Notes under the pieces: generated by a model
Told to the model about the DNA's origin: nothing
What the model saw: only the letters and a program-made list of their open reading frames with translations
Database searches by the model: none
Shown: positions 41,870 to 50,494 of the stretch, piece after piece
Layout: each line of letters starts with the position of its first letter
Numbering within the stretch: position 1 is the first letter of the stretch
Source of the DNA: a bacterium
GTDB lineage: Bacteria; Desulfobacterota; Binatia; DP-6
Reading direction: 5' to 3'
Length of the DNA: 64,000 bases
Assembly (NCBI GenBank): GCA_026129405.1
Contig: JAHCID010000001.1
Coordinates: 124,001-188,000 of the forward strand
Program-made: the position numbers and the translations under genes

Positions 41870-43594
41870 TCAGCGCGCCGTCCACGGCACCCGCGTAAAC
41901 GGAGCTACGTGCACCCGGCTGCGGCGTCCCGCCCCGTCGGCGATCCGCAGGTCGACGACGCCGCCCGGTCCGGGATCGCCGGGGCGGCGGTCGCCGTCGG
42001 GGAGGACGGCGTAGTGCGCGTCGTCGAGGAGCGCCATGGTCACGGCGCCGAACGCGTTCACGACCACCGCGATCGCCGGCTTGCCGTCGACGCGCACCTG
42101 CGTGCGCCGCCCCGAGGGCAGCTCCCGCATCCGCCCCACCACCTTGCAGGCGGCGCCCGCGTCGACGCCGAGGGCGCGACGGAAGCCGGCGGCGTCGCAC
42201 AGATGGGCCCGCAGGATCCCGACCTCGGGGGGGCCGACCGGCGTCACCTCGACGTCGAGCGCCACGGTCGTCCCGTCCGCCTCGAGCGCGAGCGCGGGAA
42301 CGCCGGCGTCGGACGGCAGCGGGAGGAGCGGCGCATCGAGCAGCGTCTGGTCGCTGCCGACCACGGCCAAGAGGCGCCGGACCTCGGGCGGGAGACGATC
42401 GACGCGTTTCACGCGCTCCACGAGCAGCTGCTTGGGACGCGCGTACAGGCCGGCCACGATGCGATCGTTCAGCGCGACGTCGATCTCGACCGCGTCGCGC
42501 AAGGCGATGACCGGCTGCGCCGGATCGGGCGCGACGGGCTCCCGGCCGATGCGGATCACGCCCTGCGACGGGAAGGCGGCCGGATCGAGCGAGTGCAGCA
42601 CGGTCGTCGCCACGAGCAGGTTTCCGAGCGGGCTGAAGTGCTCGTTGGGCATACGGTAGGGGAACACGAGATCCGGCGGCAGGCGCACGACCGGCAGGCA
42701 CGGCCCCGCACAGGAGTCGGCCAGCGACGCCAGCAGGCCGTCGATGTCGATCAGCATGGCGTTCGGCCCCTCGCGCCCGATCCACCCGAGCAGGCGCCGA
42801 TACGTCTCGTGGATCTCCTGGGTGACGTCGTCCCGGTAGTAGAACGGGTTCGGCAGCGTGCGCGACGGCGGCACCCAGGCCTCCAGGAACGCCGGGGAAC
42901 GTCGATCCCAGCGCAGATAGCGCAGCCGCGGCACGAAGCGCATGTAGGCGTCGAAGCGCTCCTCCTCGGTGAGGCCGACGACCTCGGCGAGCGCGAGGCC
43001 GTCGCCGGCGAGGACGTAGCGGGCGTGGAAGCCGAGCTTCTTCGCCGGCGGCGACCAGTAGTGGAACGTGCTGTCGCGGCCCGTCCACATCCGGGCCCAG
43101 CCGAGCAGGACCACGCGGTCGAGGGCGTAGTCGCGGCCGACGCGGTCCCACAGGAGCGCCGCCTGATGGAGCCCGAAGGCCGGGCTGCCGAAGTTCAGCA
43201 CCTCGATGTCGCTGCGGCCCGATTCGTCGGCGAGCCGCTGCAGGACCGCAGGGTAGTCGTTGCCGTCCGCCACCTCGGAGCCCCAGGTGAAGGAGTCGCC
43301 GAAGCACCCGATGCGGATCCGCCCCGGCGCCTTCTCCCGCGGGAAGTTGCCGAAGGCGCGGGCGCGCTCGTCCGGCGCAGGGATCGCGCCGAGCTGCGAG
43401 GACAGCGCCGCGTCGATGCCGGGGATGGCGACGTTGCCCTCGAAGTGCGCCGGCCGGATCGCGTGGACGTAGCGCAGGTACGCGACCCAGGCGACGCCGA
43501 CCACGAAGACCGCGAGATAGAGGGCGTACAGAACCGCCCCCCGCAGACGTGTCGACGTCGCGGATCTCCGGGTCGGGCCGGCGGCAGCAGGCAT
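41870..43594 (-). CDS. Membrane-anchored SGNH/GDSL hydrolase-like protein
   Basis: 574 residues. An N-terminal helix ('AVLYALYLAVFVVGVAWVAYL') anchors it to the inner membrane. 'RIGCFGDSFTWGSEVADGNDYPAVL' is the GDS block with the nucleophile Ser, 'VLNFGSPAFGLHQ' the oxyanion Gly block, and 'MPNEHFSPLGNLLVA' near residue 330 supplies the His of the last block. The C-terminal half is beta-rich and of unknown type. Similar proteins modify exported polysaccharides (acetyl esterases/transferases). It overlaps nothing but is 7 bp upstream of the YhhQ gene. Confidence 0.82.
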   Translation of the reverse strand: MPAAAGPTRRSATSTRLRGAVLYALYLAVFVVGVAWVAYLRYVHAIRPAHFEGNVAIPGIDAALSSQLGAIPAPDERARAFGNFPREKAPGRIRIGCFGDSFTWGSEVADGNDYPAVLQRLADESGRSDIEVLNFGSPAFGLHQAALLWDRVGRDYALDRVVLLGWARMWTGRDSTFHYWSPPAKKLGFHARYVLAGDGLALAEVVGLTEEERFDAYMRFVPRLRYLRWDRRSPAFLEAWVPPSRTLPNPFYYRDDVTQEIHETYRRLLGWIGREGPNAMLIDIDGLLASLADSCAGPCLPVVRLPPDLVFPYRMPNEHFSPLGNLLVATTVLHSLDPAAFPSQGVIRIGREPVAPDPAQPVIALRDAVEIDVALNDRIVAGLYARPKQLLVERVKRVDRLPPEVRRLLAVVGSDQTLLDAPLLPLPSDAGVPALALEADGTTVALDVEVTPVGPPEVGILRAHLCDAAGFRRALGVDAGAACKVVGRMRELPSGRRTQVRVDGKPAIAVVVNAFGAVTMALLDDAHYAVLPDGDRRPGDPGPGGVVDLRIADGAGRRSRVHVAPFTRVPWTAR

Positions 43595-43642
43595 CCGCGC
43601 GAAGCTATGCTTCCGCCCGCACGATGACCAGCTTTGCCGCCC

Positions 43643-45145
43643 TCACGCCCGCGGCGACGCCCGGACCGCGCGATCGAACGCCCAGTTGCGGATCAGCTCG
43701 ACCTGCTCCTTCATCGTCTTCGAGAGCGGCACCACGCGCGAGGTGGCGGCGTAGAGATCGGCGATCTTGAGCGGCCGCCCCTCGAGGTGCACCGTGGTGA
43801 GCGCCGACACCACGCACTGCTCGATCTCGGCGCCGGTCCAGCCCCTGGTCATCTTCTTGAGCGGCTCCATCTCGAAGCCGCCGGCGTCGACGCCGCGGCG
43901 GTCGAGGTGCACCTTGAAGATCTCGAGCCGCTCGTCGTCGAGCGGCAGGTCGACGAAGAAGACCTCGTCGAAGCGGCCCTTGCGGATCATCTCCGCGGGC
44001 AGGAGATCGATCCGGTTGGCGGTGGCGCCGACGAAGAGCCCGCCCGTCTTCTCCTGCATCCAGGTGAGGAAGAAGCTGAAGATGCGGCCGACGTCGCTCT
44101 CCTTCGACTGCGTGGTGATGCCGGCCTCGATCTCGTCGAACCACACCACGGCGGGCGCCATCGACTCGAGCATGCGACAGGCGCGCACGAAGGCGCCCTC
44201 CGGGGTCCCGTGGCGGCCGGAGAACACCTCGATCATGTCGATGCGGTAGAGCGGCAGCTCGAAGCACGAGGCGATGGCCTTGACGGACAGGCTCTTGCCG
44301 CAGCCCGAGATGCCCATGATGAGGACGCCCTTCGGCACGATCTCGGCGCTCAGCGAATCGCGCATCTGGAAGAGCTTGCGGCGGGCCGTGAGCCAGTCCT
44401 TCAGCACCGACAGCCCGCCGACGTCGCCGAGGTCGGTCTGGATCGGCACGTACTCGACCATGCCGCTGCGGTTGACGACCAGCCGCTTCTCCTCCAGCAG
44501 CGCCGGCACCGACTCGGCGTCGAGCCGGCGCCGTTCGGCGAGCGCGCGGCGGACCGCGTGCTGGGCGTCGTCCATGGTGAGCCCCTGGAGCGCGCGGCCG
44601 AGCTGAGTGATGGTCTCGTCGCTGCCGTCGACCGTGCCGCCCGACGCCGTGATCTGCTCCGCCTGCCGCCGCAGGAAGCTCGTCAGCTCGGCCAGGTCCG
44701 GCACCGCCAGCTCGACGTAGGCGACGGCGCGCTCGATCTCGTCGGGGATGTACTTCACCGGCGACGAGATCACGACGAGCTTCTGCCGGTCGAGGCAGGC
44801 GTCGTAGAGGTCGCGCAGCCGGCGCCGGACGTCGGCCGCCTCGCGCATGGGCTCGTGGAAGTCCTTGAGGAGATAGACGCCGGGTCCGCTCGACGCGATG
44901 ATGGTGTCGAGCACGGCGCGCGGCCCGAGCTGCTCGCCGCGACCCGACTCGCCGTCGCGCCGGAGCCCCTCGGTGAGGCTCCAGACGAACAGCGGCGCCG
45001 GCGGCGAGAACAGCGTCGACGCCGTTTCGCGCAGCAGCTCGACGATCCGATGCTCCTCGGCCGTCCGGAAGTAGGCGAGCGGGCGTCCCGACTCGACGAT
45101 GTCTCTCAGCACGCGCATGGCGCGGCTCTCGTTGGGGGCGGTCAT
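43643..45145 (-). CDS. AAA+ ATPase, Ycf46-like
   Basis: 500 residues from the ATG at 45145. The N-terminal half is the variable domain of cyanobacterial/chloroplast Ycf46-type ATPases ('PLAYFRTAEEHRIVELLRE', 'VYLLKDFHEPM', 'LVVISSPVKYIPDEIERAVAYVELAVPD'). The C-terminal AAA+ module has Walker A 'GISGCGKSLS', Walker B 'VVWFDEIEAG', sensor 'GATANRI' and 'MIRKGRFDEVFFVDLP' with the arginine finger. Ycf46 proteins lack a settled role; a link to carbon uptake was reported for cyanobacteria. It stands alone here, 59 bp after a NUDIX gene. Confidence 0.88.
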   Translation of the reverse strand: MTAPNESRAMRVLRDIVESGRPLAYFRTAEEHRIVELLRETASTLFSPPAPLFVWSLTEGLRRDGESGRGEQLGPRAVLDTIIASSGPGVYLLKDFHEPMREAADVRRRLRDLYDACLDRQKLVVISSPVKYIPDEIERAVAYVELAVPDLAELTSFLRRQAEQITASGGTVDGSDETITQLGRALQGLTMDDAQHAVRRALAERRRLDAESVPALLEEKRLVVNRSGMVEYVPIQTDLGDVGGLSVLKDWLTARRKLFQMRDSLSAEIVPKGVLIMGISGCGKSLSVKAIASCFELPLYRIDMIEVFSGRHGTPEGAFVRACRMLESMAPAVVWFDEIEAGITTQSKESDVGRIFSFFLTWMQEKTGGLFVGATANRIDLLPAEMIRKGRFDEVFFVDLPLDDERLEIFKVHLDRRGVDAGGFEMEPLKKMTRGWTGAEIEQCVVSALTTVHLEGRPLKIADLYAATSRVVPLSKTMKEQVELIRNWAFDRAVRASPRA

Positions 45146-45204
45146 CGACCGTCCATACCGAGGGGCGCGGGCCGTCCTGTCAACCCGGGCCGGCCGCGCC
45201 CCCG

Positions 45205-45867
45205 TCAGCCGCGCTCGTAGACCCAGCCGCTCGCGCGCATGTACAGGCGATGGCGCGGGCCGGCGCCGTCGATCGCGTCGGCGTCGTAGGCGGCGTCGCC
45301 GTGCCACAGCGCGACCGGCCCCTCGGGACCGGCCGCGATGCGCGTCACGAAGCGCTCCGGGTCGCGCGCGGCGGCTGCGGCCAGGCTGGCGGCGACGTCG
45401 GCGTGCGCGCGCAGCCACTCGAGCGTCACCCACGTCGGCGGCGCGAACTCGATCTCGAGCGCGTTGCGGCGCGCGAGCGCGTCGGCGGGACGGAGCCAGA
45501 CGTGCTCGTGGATCTCGCCGCGATCGATCGTCACCGCGGCGGCCGTCGCGGGGGCGATGAAGAACCAGGTGAGAAAGCGCTTCGGCGCCATCGCCGGCGG
45601 GCTCCAGTGCGACAGCGGCACGAGCGTCGCCTCGGGGATGGTGAGCCCGGTCTCCTCGCGGGCTTCGCGCACCGCGGCGCGCCGGGCGGTGATCAGCTCG
45701 TCGGCGGGCGCGTGGCCGTGGTGATCCGCGGGGTCGATGCGGCCGCCCGGGAACACCCACATGCCGCCGAACGCGATCTTCGAGTTGCGCCGGAGGAGCA
45801 GCGTCTCGAGACCCGCGGCGCCGTTGCGCACGAGGACGACCGTGGCCGCCGGGATGGCTTCGCTCAT
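45205..45867 (-). CDS. NUDIX hydrolase
   Basis: 220 residues. The Nudix box 'GGRIDPADHHGHAPADELITARRAAVREAREETGL' has an insertion between the first Gly and the 'REAREETGL' helix but keeps the metal-binding Glu residues. This longer box is typical of the human NUDT19/RP2-like branch, which cleaves CoA species. The start 'AIPAATVVLVRN' and 'MWVFPGGRID' also fit. Pyrophosphohydrolase on a nucleotide-like substrate is expected. Confidence 0.92.
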   Translation of the reverse strand: MSEAIPAATVVLVRNGAAGLETLLLRRNSKIAFGGMWVFPGGRIDPADHHGHAPADELITARRAAVREAREETGLTIPEATLVPLSHWSPPAMAPKRFLTWFFIAPATAAAVTIDRGEIHEHVWLRPADALARRNALEIEFAPPTWVTLEWLRAHADVAASLAAAAARDPERFVTRIAAGPEGPVALWHGDAAYDADAIDGAGPRHRLYMRASGWVYERG

Positions 45868-45998
45868 GGCCAGCGGAGTGTCGTCACGTCGGGGGCCGTG
45901 GGCAAGCCCCGCGACGATTGAACGAGCGGCACCGCGGGGGCATGAGGAACGACCGTCGCTCAGCGGCGGCCAGACTGCGGTCGCGAAGGAGGAATGCG

Positions 45999-46379
45999 AT
46001 GTTCAGCCACGTGATGGTCGGCACCAACGATCTCGAGGCGTCGAAGAAGTTCTACGACGCCGTACTCGGCACGCTCGGCATCGGACCGGGCTTCATCGAC
46101 GACGCCCGGCGCATCTTCTACCTGTCGCCGGCCGGCGCCGCGTTCGCCGTCAGCATCCCGATCGACGGCGCGCCCGCCTCGGCGGCGAACGGCGGGACCG
46201 TCGGGTTCGTGGTCGCCGACCCGGCCACCGTCGACGCCTGGCACGCGGCCGGCGTGGCGAACGGCGGCACGACCTGCGAAGACCCGCCGGGCGTGCGCGA
46301 AGGCGGGCTGGGCAAGATGTATCTCGCCTATCTCCGCGATCCGTCCGGCAACAAGCTCTGCGCCCTGCACCGCATGTGA
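45999..46379 (+). CDS. VOC family protein
   Basis: 126 residues from ATG 45999, directly after AAGGAGGA. One VOC pair of modules: 'MFSHVMVGTNDLEASKKFYDAVLGTLG' and 'LAYLRDPSGNKLCALHRM'. This short type has conserved His6 as a possible metal ligand and is common as a glyoxalase-like protein of unknown substrate. It is a single gene. Confidence 0.93.
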   Translation: MFSHVMVGTNDLEASKKFYDAVLGTLGIGPGFIDDARRIFYLSPAGAAFAVSIPIDGAPASAANGGTVGFVVADPATVDAWHAAGVANGGTTCEDPPGVREGGLGKMYLAYLRDPSGNKLCALHRM

Positions 46380-46453
46380 GCCGCGCGCGCGGGGGCTGAC
46401 CGCAGCCCCCGCGCCAGCGCGCCGGCCGGCCGAGGCCAGCGCTCACTCCGGCG

Positions 46454-47473
46454 TCACGGGCAGTCGTTCACCGCGCCGTCGCTGATCCACTGGCGCAGCG
46501 CGTCGCGCACCGCGGCCGACAGCGGCAGGCCGTTGAGCGGCATCTGCGCGCCGCAGAATCCGCTCACGCAGGACGCCGTGAAGGCGGTGTGCGTGCCGTC
46601 GAGCTTGTGCATCAGCCAGCTCGCGGACGGGTTGCCGGGCGCGACGCGGGCCATGGTCGGGATCTCGGTCGCGGCCACGTTCACGAGCGCCGCATAGCCC
46701 GTGTTGCAGCCGCCGAGCCCATTGAGCCCGGCCGCGCCGCCGTGGCAGCCGCCGCAGGTGGCGCCGATCACCTGGGCATGGATGACGCTCCACGACGGCG
46801 CCATCGTCGTCGTGGTGGTCGAGGTCGTGGTGGTCGTCGACGTCGTGGTCGGGGGCGGCGCCGCGGACGACGCCTTCAGCTGCGTCGCGTCCTGCTTCTG
46901 GAACGGAGGCGTGAACGCGGCGCCCCAGCAGGGGCCACCGCCGCTGCGCTGGAGCTGCACGTCGAGGGTGCCCGCGAGGGTCGCCAGCCCGCTGAGCCCG
47001 AGGGACGCGCCCTTCCCCTTCAGCATGATCTTCGCCTTGCCCGCCGCACCTTCGGTGAGCTTCAGCATCTGCAGGCCGTCGGGCGTGAGCTCCTTGTCGG
47101 CGTACGAGAAGCCCTTGCCCGACTCGCGCCAGCACGGCTTGCCGGCGCACGTACCGCCCGCCGGCATCGCCCAGCCCTGCACGAGCGAGCCGCCCGCGTA
47201 GAGACAGAGCGCGTAGTCGGTGGTGGCGAGCGGATCGCCGAAGTCCGCCTTCGCGGTGGCGGCTCCGCGCGTCCACTTCCAGGTGAGACCGTCGGCGGTG
47301 TCGGGGCTCTTGTCCTTCAGCAGGATCGACGAGCGCCGTGCCTCGAGCGGCAGCCGGCAGGCCGACGGTGCGGGGGTGCAGCCCTCCGCCGCGAAGACCG
47401 GCGAGGCGACCTGGAGCTGTGCGGCCACCACCACGGGCAGCAGCGAGACGAGCGTGAGTGCGCGCTTGGACAT
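46454..47473 (-). CDS. Secreted c-type cytochrome-like protein with 'KDK/FGDP' domain
   Basis: 339 residues with a signal peptide. Residues 45-200 form a beta-rich domain ('SSILLKDKSPDTADGLTWKW', 'KADFGDPLATTDYALCLY', 'MLKGKGASLGLSGLATL', 'LQRSGGGPCWGAAF'), which I associate with Binatia secreted proteins. A linker of Pro and about 15 Thr/Ser (207-224) leads to a mono-haem domain with C240-G-G-C-H244 and a possible Met ligand in 'AQMPLNGLPLS'. It is likely a periplasmic or surface electron-transfer or binding protein. The start at 47473 follows the 'GGAGGG' sequence. Gene stands alone. Confidence 0.82.
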   Translation of the reverse strand: MSKRALTLVSLLPVVVAAQLQVASPVFAAEGCTPAPSACRLPLEARRSSILLKDKSPDTADGLTWKWTRGAATAKADFGDPLATTDYALCLYAGGSLVQGWAMPAGGTCAGKPCWRESGKGFSYADKELTPDGLQMLKLTEGAAGKAKIMLKGKGASLGLSGLATLAGTLDVQLQRSGGGPCWGAAFTPPFQKQDATQLKASSAAPPPTTTSTTTTTSTTTTTMAPSWSVIHAQVIGATCGGCHGGAAGLNGLGGCNTGYAALVNVAATEIPTMARVAPGNPSASWLMHKLDGTHTAFTASCVSGFCGAQMPLNGLPLSAAVRDALRQWISDGAVNDCP

Positions 47474-47603
47474 GCGATCCCTCCTCGGGCGAGGGGGGGC
47501 GCTACCACGGGGCGCGGCACCGGGTCCACCACGAAAAGGCCGATTGGGCGCCGCAGGGGATGGAGCGGCGGGCCGGCCCGGACGGCCCGCCGCTCCGCGC
47601 AAG

Positions 47604-48773
47604 TCAGACGGTGATGCCGTAGAGCCCGGCGCAGTTGTCGTGCGTGATCTTCCGGCGCTCGTCCGCCGGCACGCCCTCGAACATGTCGGCGACGGTCTTG
47701 CGCGAGTGCGGCCAGTCGCAGCCGTGGTGCGGGTAGTCGGTCGACCACATCACGTTGTCGACGCCGATCGCGTGGCGGTTCTTTACGCCGTAGTGATCGA
47801 TGACGAAGGTGAAGAACCAGTTCGTCTTCACGTACGTGCTGGGCTTGCGATCGAGCTTCACCTTGGCCCAGTGACGGTTGCGCTCGTAGCGATCGTCCAT
47901 CTGCTCGAGGAAGTACGGCACCCAGCCGATGCCGGCCTCGACGGAGACGAACTTGAGATCGGGGAAGCGATCGTGGACGCCCGTCAGGATGATCTCGCCG
48001 AGCAGCAGCGGCATCGAGTCGAGGCCCGCGCCCGACAGCGTCGACACCTGACGGCCACCGGTGCCCTCGCCGCGCCGCGACTTCTCCTCCATCGCGTTCT
48101 TCGGCTTCGGCGGCGCCTTCGTCTTCGACGCGAGGCCGATGTGCAGGCTGATCGGCAGCTTCAGCTTCTGGGCCTCGGCGAAGAACGGATCGTCGGCCTC
48201 GGACAGGCTGGCGTTGCCGCTCGGCCACGCCGACAGCAGCACGCCGCGCAGGCCCATCTCCCTGCAGCGCCGCATCTCGGCGATGGCCGCGTCGATGCCG
48301 ATCGCCGGCATCTGGCCGACGCCGATCAGGCGGCCCTCGCCCTTGGCACAGAAGTCCTTCGCGAGCCAGTCGTTGTAGGCCTTCACGCCGGCGAGGTGCA
48401 GCTCGTCCTCGGTGCCCTGCATGAAGTGCCGCATGGTGCGCTGGGGCGAGTAGATCACCTCCGCGACGACGCCGTCTTCGAGCATCTCCTTCACGCGCGC
48501 GCTGCCCTCGAAGTTGCCCTGGTTGATCGTGGCGTACTTCGCACCCGACCAGCGCAGCTCCTCGCGCGGGCGGCTGCGGGTGACGGTGACGAGGCCGAGG
48601 GGCGCGGGCGCGCCGCCGTCGTTGTACAGCCAGGCGTCGCCGCCCTCCTCGTCCTTCACGAGCTGGGGGGCCTGCGAGCGCAGGTGCTCGGGCAGCCACT
48701 TCTGCCAGAGCTCGGGCGGCTCGACGTTGTGCGAGTCGGCGGAGATGAGCGAGTCGGTGTTCACGGGCTCCAT
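47604..48773 (-). CDS. Amidohydrolase (Amidohydro_2, metal-dependent hydrolase)
   Basis: 389 residues from ATG at 48773. 'LISADSHNVEPPELWQKWLPE' is the opening of the Amidohydro_2 family (the D-x-H-x-x-E form of the first metal motif), and 'KLPISLHIG', 'FVSVEAGIGWVPYFLEQMDDRY' and 'NVMWSTDYPHHGCDWPHSR' give the later His, Glu and Asp ligands. Such proteins are widespread in aromatic-degrading soil bacteria as decarboxylases or hydrolases. A perfect palindrome upstream suggests control by a TetR-like repressor. The divergent partner is an AmpG-like transporter. Confidence 0.93.
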   Translation of the reverse strand: MEPVNTDSLISADSHNVEPPELWQKWLPEHLRSQAPQLVKDEEGGDAWLYNDGGAPAPLGLVTVTRSRPREELRWSGAKYATINQGNFEGSARVKEMLEDGVVAEVIYSPQRTMRHFMQGTEDELHLAGVKAYNDWLAKDFCAKGEGRLIGVGQMPAIGIDAAIAEMRRCREMGLRGVLLSAWPSGNASLSEADDPFFAEAQKLKLPISLHIGLASKTKAPPKPKNAMEEKSRRGEGTGGRQVSTLSGAGLDSMPLLLGEIILTGVHDRFPDLKFVSVEAGIGWVPYFLEQMDDRYERNRHWAKVKLDRKPSTYVKTNWFFTFVIDHYGVKNRHAIGVDNVMWSTDYPHHGCDWPHSRKTVADMFEGVPADERRKITHDNCAGLYGITV

Positions 48774-48791
48774 GCGGGTCCTCCGAGGAAG

Positions 48792-48805
48792 CGAACGATC
48801 GTTCG
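48792..48805. promoter_or_regulatory. Perfect 14-bp palindrome, probable TetR-type operator
   Basis: CGAACGATCGTTCG is a perfect palindrome 18 bp upstream of the amidohydrolase start and 102 bp upstream of the divergent transporter start. The AACG-A/T-CGTT core is a familiar TetR-family operator form. No TetR gene is in the window. Confidence 0.55.
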
Positions 48806-48907
48806 TTAGACCCTGGTCGCTTAACAGAAACGCGGCGTGGATTGGAAGGGCCGTTTGGTGGGCTCGGGTCGCTCTGGTACGAGCCGGTGCGGGTGGGGTC
48901 GGAGCGA

Positions 48908-50461
48908 GTGGGGACGTGGGGCAGCATCCGGCGAGCGTTCGCCTCGTGGCGCACCGCCGCGGTCGCGCTCCTCTCGTTCTCGTCGGGTCTACCGCTCGGG
49001 CTGGTGTGGATCGCGATCCCCGACTGGATGCGCGGCATCGGCGTCGACATCCGCATCGTCGGCCTGCTGACGCTCGCGCAGGCACCGTGGACGTTCAAGT
49101 TCCTCTGGGCGCCGCTGATGGACCGCTGGCAGCTCCCCGGCATGGGCCGGCGGCGCGGCTGGGCGATGGTCGCGCAGGTGGGCCTCCTCGCCGGCACGCT
49201 GGCGCTCGCCGGCGTCGGCGGGCATCCCGACGCGCCGTGGATCGTCGGCGCGCTGGCGCTCGCGATCGCCTTCTCGGCCGCGACCCAGGACATCGCCATC
49301 GACGCCTACGCCGTCGACGTGCTGCGGCCCGAGGAGCAGGGCGTCGCCGTGGGCGCGCGCACCGCGCTCTATCGCGCCGCCATGTTCGTCGCGGGCGGGC
49401 TCTCGATCACGCTCGCCGGGCAGTACTCGTGGCCGCTCGTGAACGTCGGCCTCGCGGCGCTCTACCTGCCGATGCTGCTCGTCACCTGGCGGGCGCCCGA
49501 GCCCGCCGACGTGCCGCCGGCGCCGGCGACGTTGCGCGAGGCGGTGTGGCTGCCGTTCCTCGGCTTCCTCTCACGTCACCGCGCGCTCGAGATCCTCGCC
49601 TTCGTCCTCTGCTACAAGCTGGCCGACAACCTCGCCGGCGCGCTCACCCGACCGTTCCTCGTCGACATGGGCTACGACGAGTGGGACCGCGGGGTCGCGC
49701 TCGCCAGCGTCGGCCTCGGCGCGACGCTCGTCGGCACCTTCCTCGGCGGCGTCATGACGACGGGCATGGGCCTCGGCAACGCGCTCTGGATATTCGGGCT
49801 GCTCCAGCTGTTCTCGAACCTCGGCTACGTGCTCATCGCCGGCAGCCCGGTGAACCGGCCGCTCATGTACGGGGCGACCGCGTTCGAAACGCTGACCAGC
49901 GGCATGGGCACGGGCGCGTTCTCCGTCCTACTCCTGCGCCTTACCCAGAAGCGCTTCTCGGCGACGCAGTACGCGCTCTTCTCGAGCCTCTTCGGCCTGC
50001 CGCGGCTGATCTCCGGACCGGTGAGCGGCTTTCTCGTCGACGCCCTCGGCTGGCGGACGTTCTTCTGGCTGACGATGGTGGCCGGCATCCCGGGCCTCGC
50101 GCTGCTGTGGCGCTTCGTGCCGCCGGGCGTGCGCGAGCCCGTGTTCACCGTCGAGCCGCCGCACGCGCGCGCGCCGCTGTCGCGCGCCGGGCTCGCCTGG
50201 CGCGGGGTGCTCGGGGGCGTCGTCGCAGCGGCGCTCACGGCGCTGACGGTCGCGGCGTTGGCGGCGCTCAAGGCGCTGCGCACGAGCGGTAGCTTCGACC
50301 TCGGCCCGCCGCTGTGGGCCCTCGCGCAGCCGGCGGAGGTGGGCGACTGGCTGACGCTCGCCGGCATCGTGGTGACGGCGCTCGCGTGCGGCCTCTTCGT
50401 CGCGGCGATCGCCGCGGCCCGGCACGGCGCGACGGCCGAGGTCGCCGACGCCCAGCCTTGA
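48908..50461 (+). CDS. MFS transporter, AmpG/PAT-like
   Basis: 517 residues from a GTG at 48908 preceded by GGAGCGA; an ATG-less longer frame upstream adds only charged sequence. About 14 hydrophobic segments. 'LLSFSSGLPLGLVWIAIPDWMRGIGVDIRIVGLLTLAQAPWTFKFLWAPLMD' is the AmpG signature region, followed by 'FSAATQDIAIDAYAVDVLRPEEQG' and 'GGLSITLAG'. AmpG proteins import muropeptides for wall recycling, but many PAT homologues in soil bacteria probably carry acyl-CoA-linked or other substrates. Divergent from the amidohydrolase gene. Confidence 0.9.
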   Translation: MGTWGSIRRAFASWRTAAVALLSFSSGLPLGLVWIAIPDWMRGIGVDIRIVGLLTLAQAPWTFKFLWAPLMDRWQLPGMGRRRGWAMVAQVGLLAGTLALAGVGGHPDAPWIVGALALAIAFSAATQDIAIDAYAVDVLRPEEQGVAVGARTALYRAAMFVAGGLSITLAGQYSWPLVNVGLAALYLPMLLVTWRAPEPADVPPAPATLREAVWLPFLGFLSRHRALEILAFVLCYKLADNLAGALTRPFLVDMGYDEWDRGVALASVGLGATLVGTFLGGVMTTGMGLGNALWIFGLLQLFSNLGYVLIAGSPVNRPLMYGATAFETLTSGMGTGAFSVLLLRLTQKRFSATQYALFSSLFGLPRLISGPVSGFLVDALGWRTFFWLTMVAGIPGLALLWRFVPPGVREPVFTVEPPHARAPLSRAGLAWRGVLGGVVAAALTALTVAALAALKALRTSGSFDLGPPLWALAQPAEVGDWLTLAGIVVTALACGLFVAAIAAARHGATAEVADAQP

Positions 50462-50494
50462 CTCGCACCGCGGCGACCGCCCAGGTTGCCCGCG

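Noticed and set aside
46800-46850. Short trinucleotide repeat tract in the cytochrome-like gene
   Set aside because: It encodes the Thr/Ser linker of a continuous frame and is not a separate repeat element.
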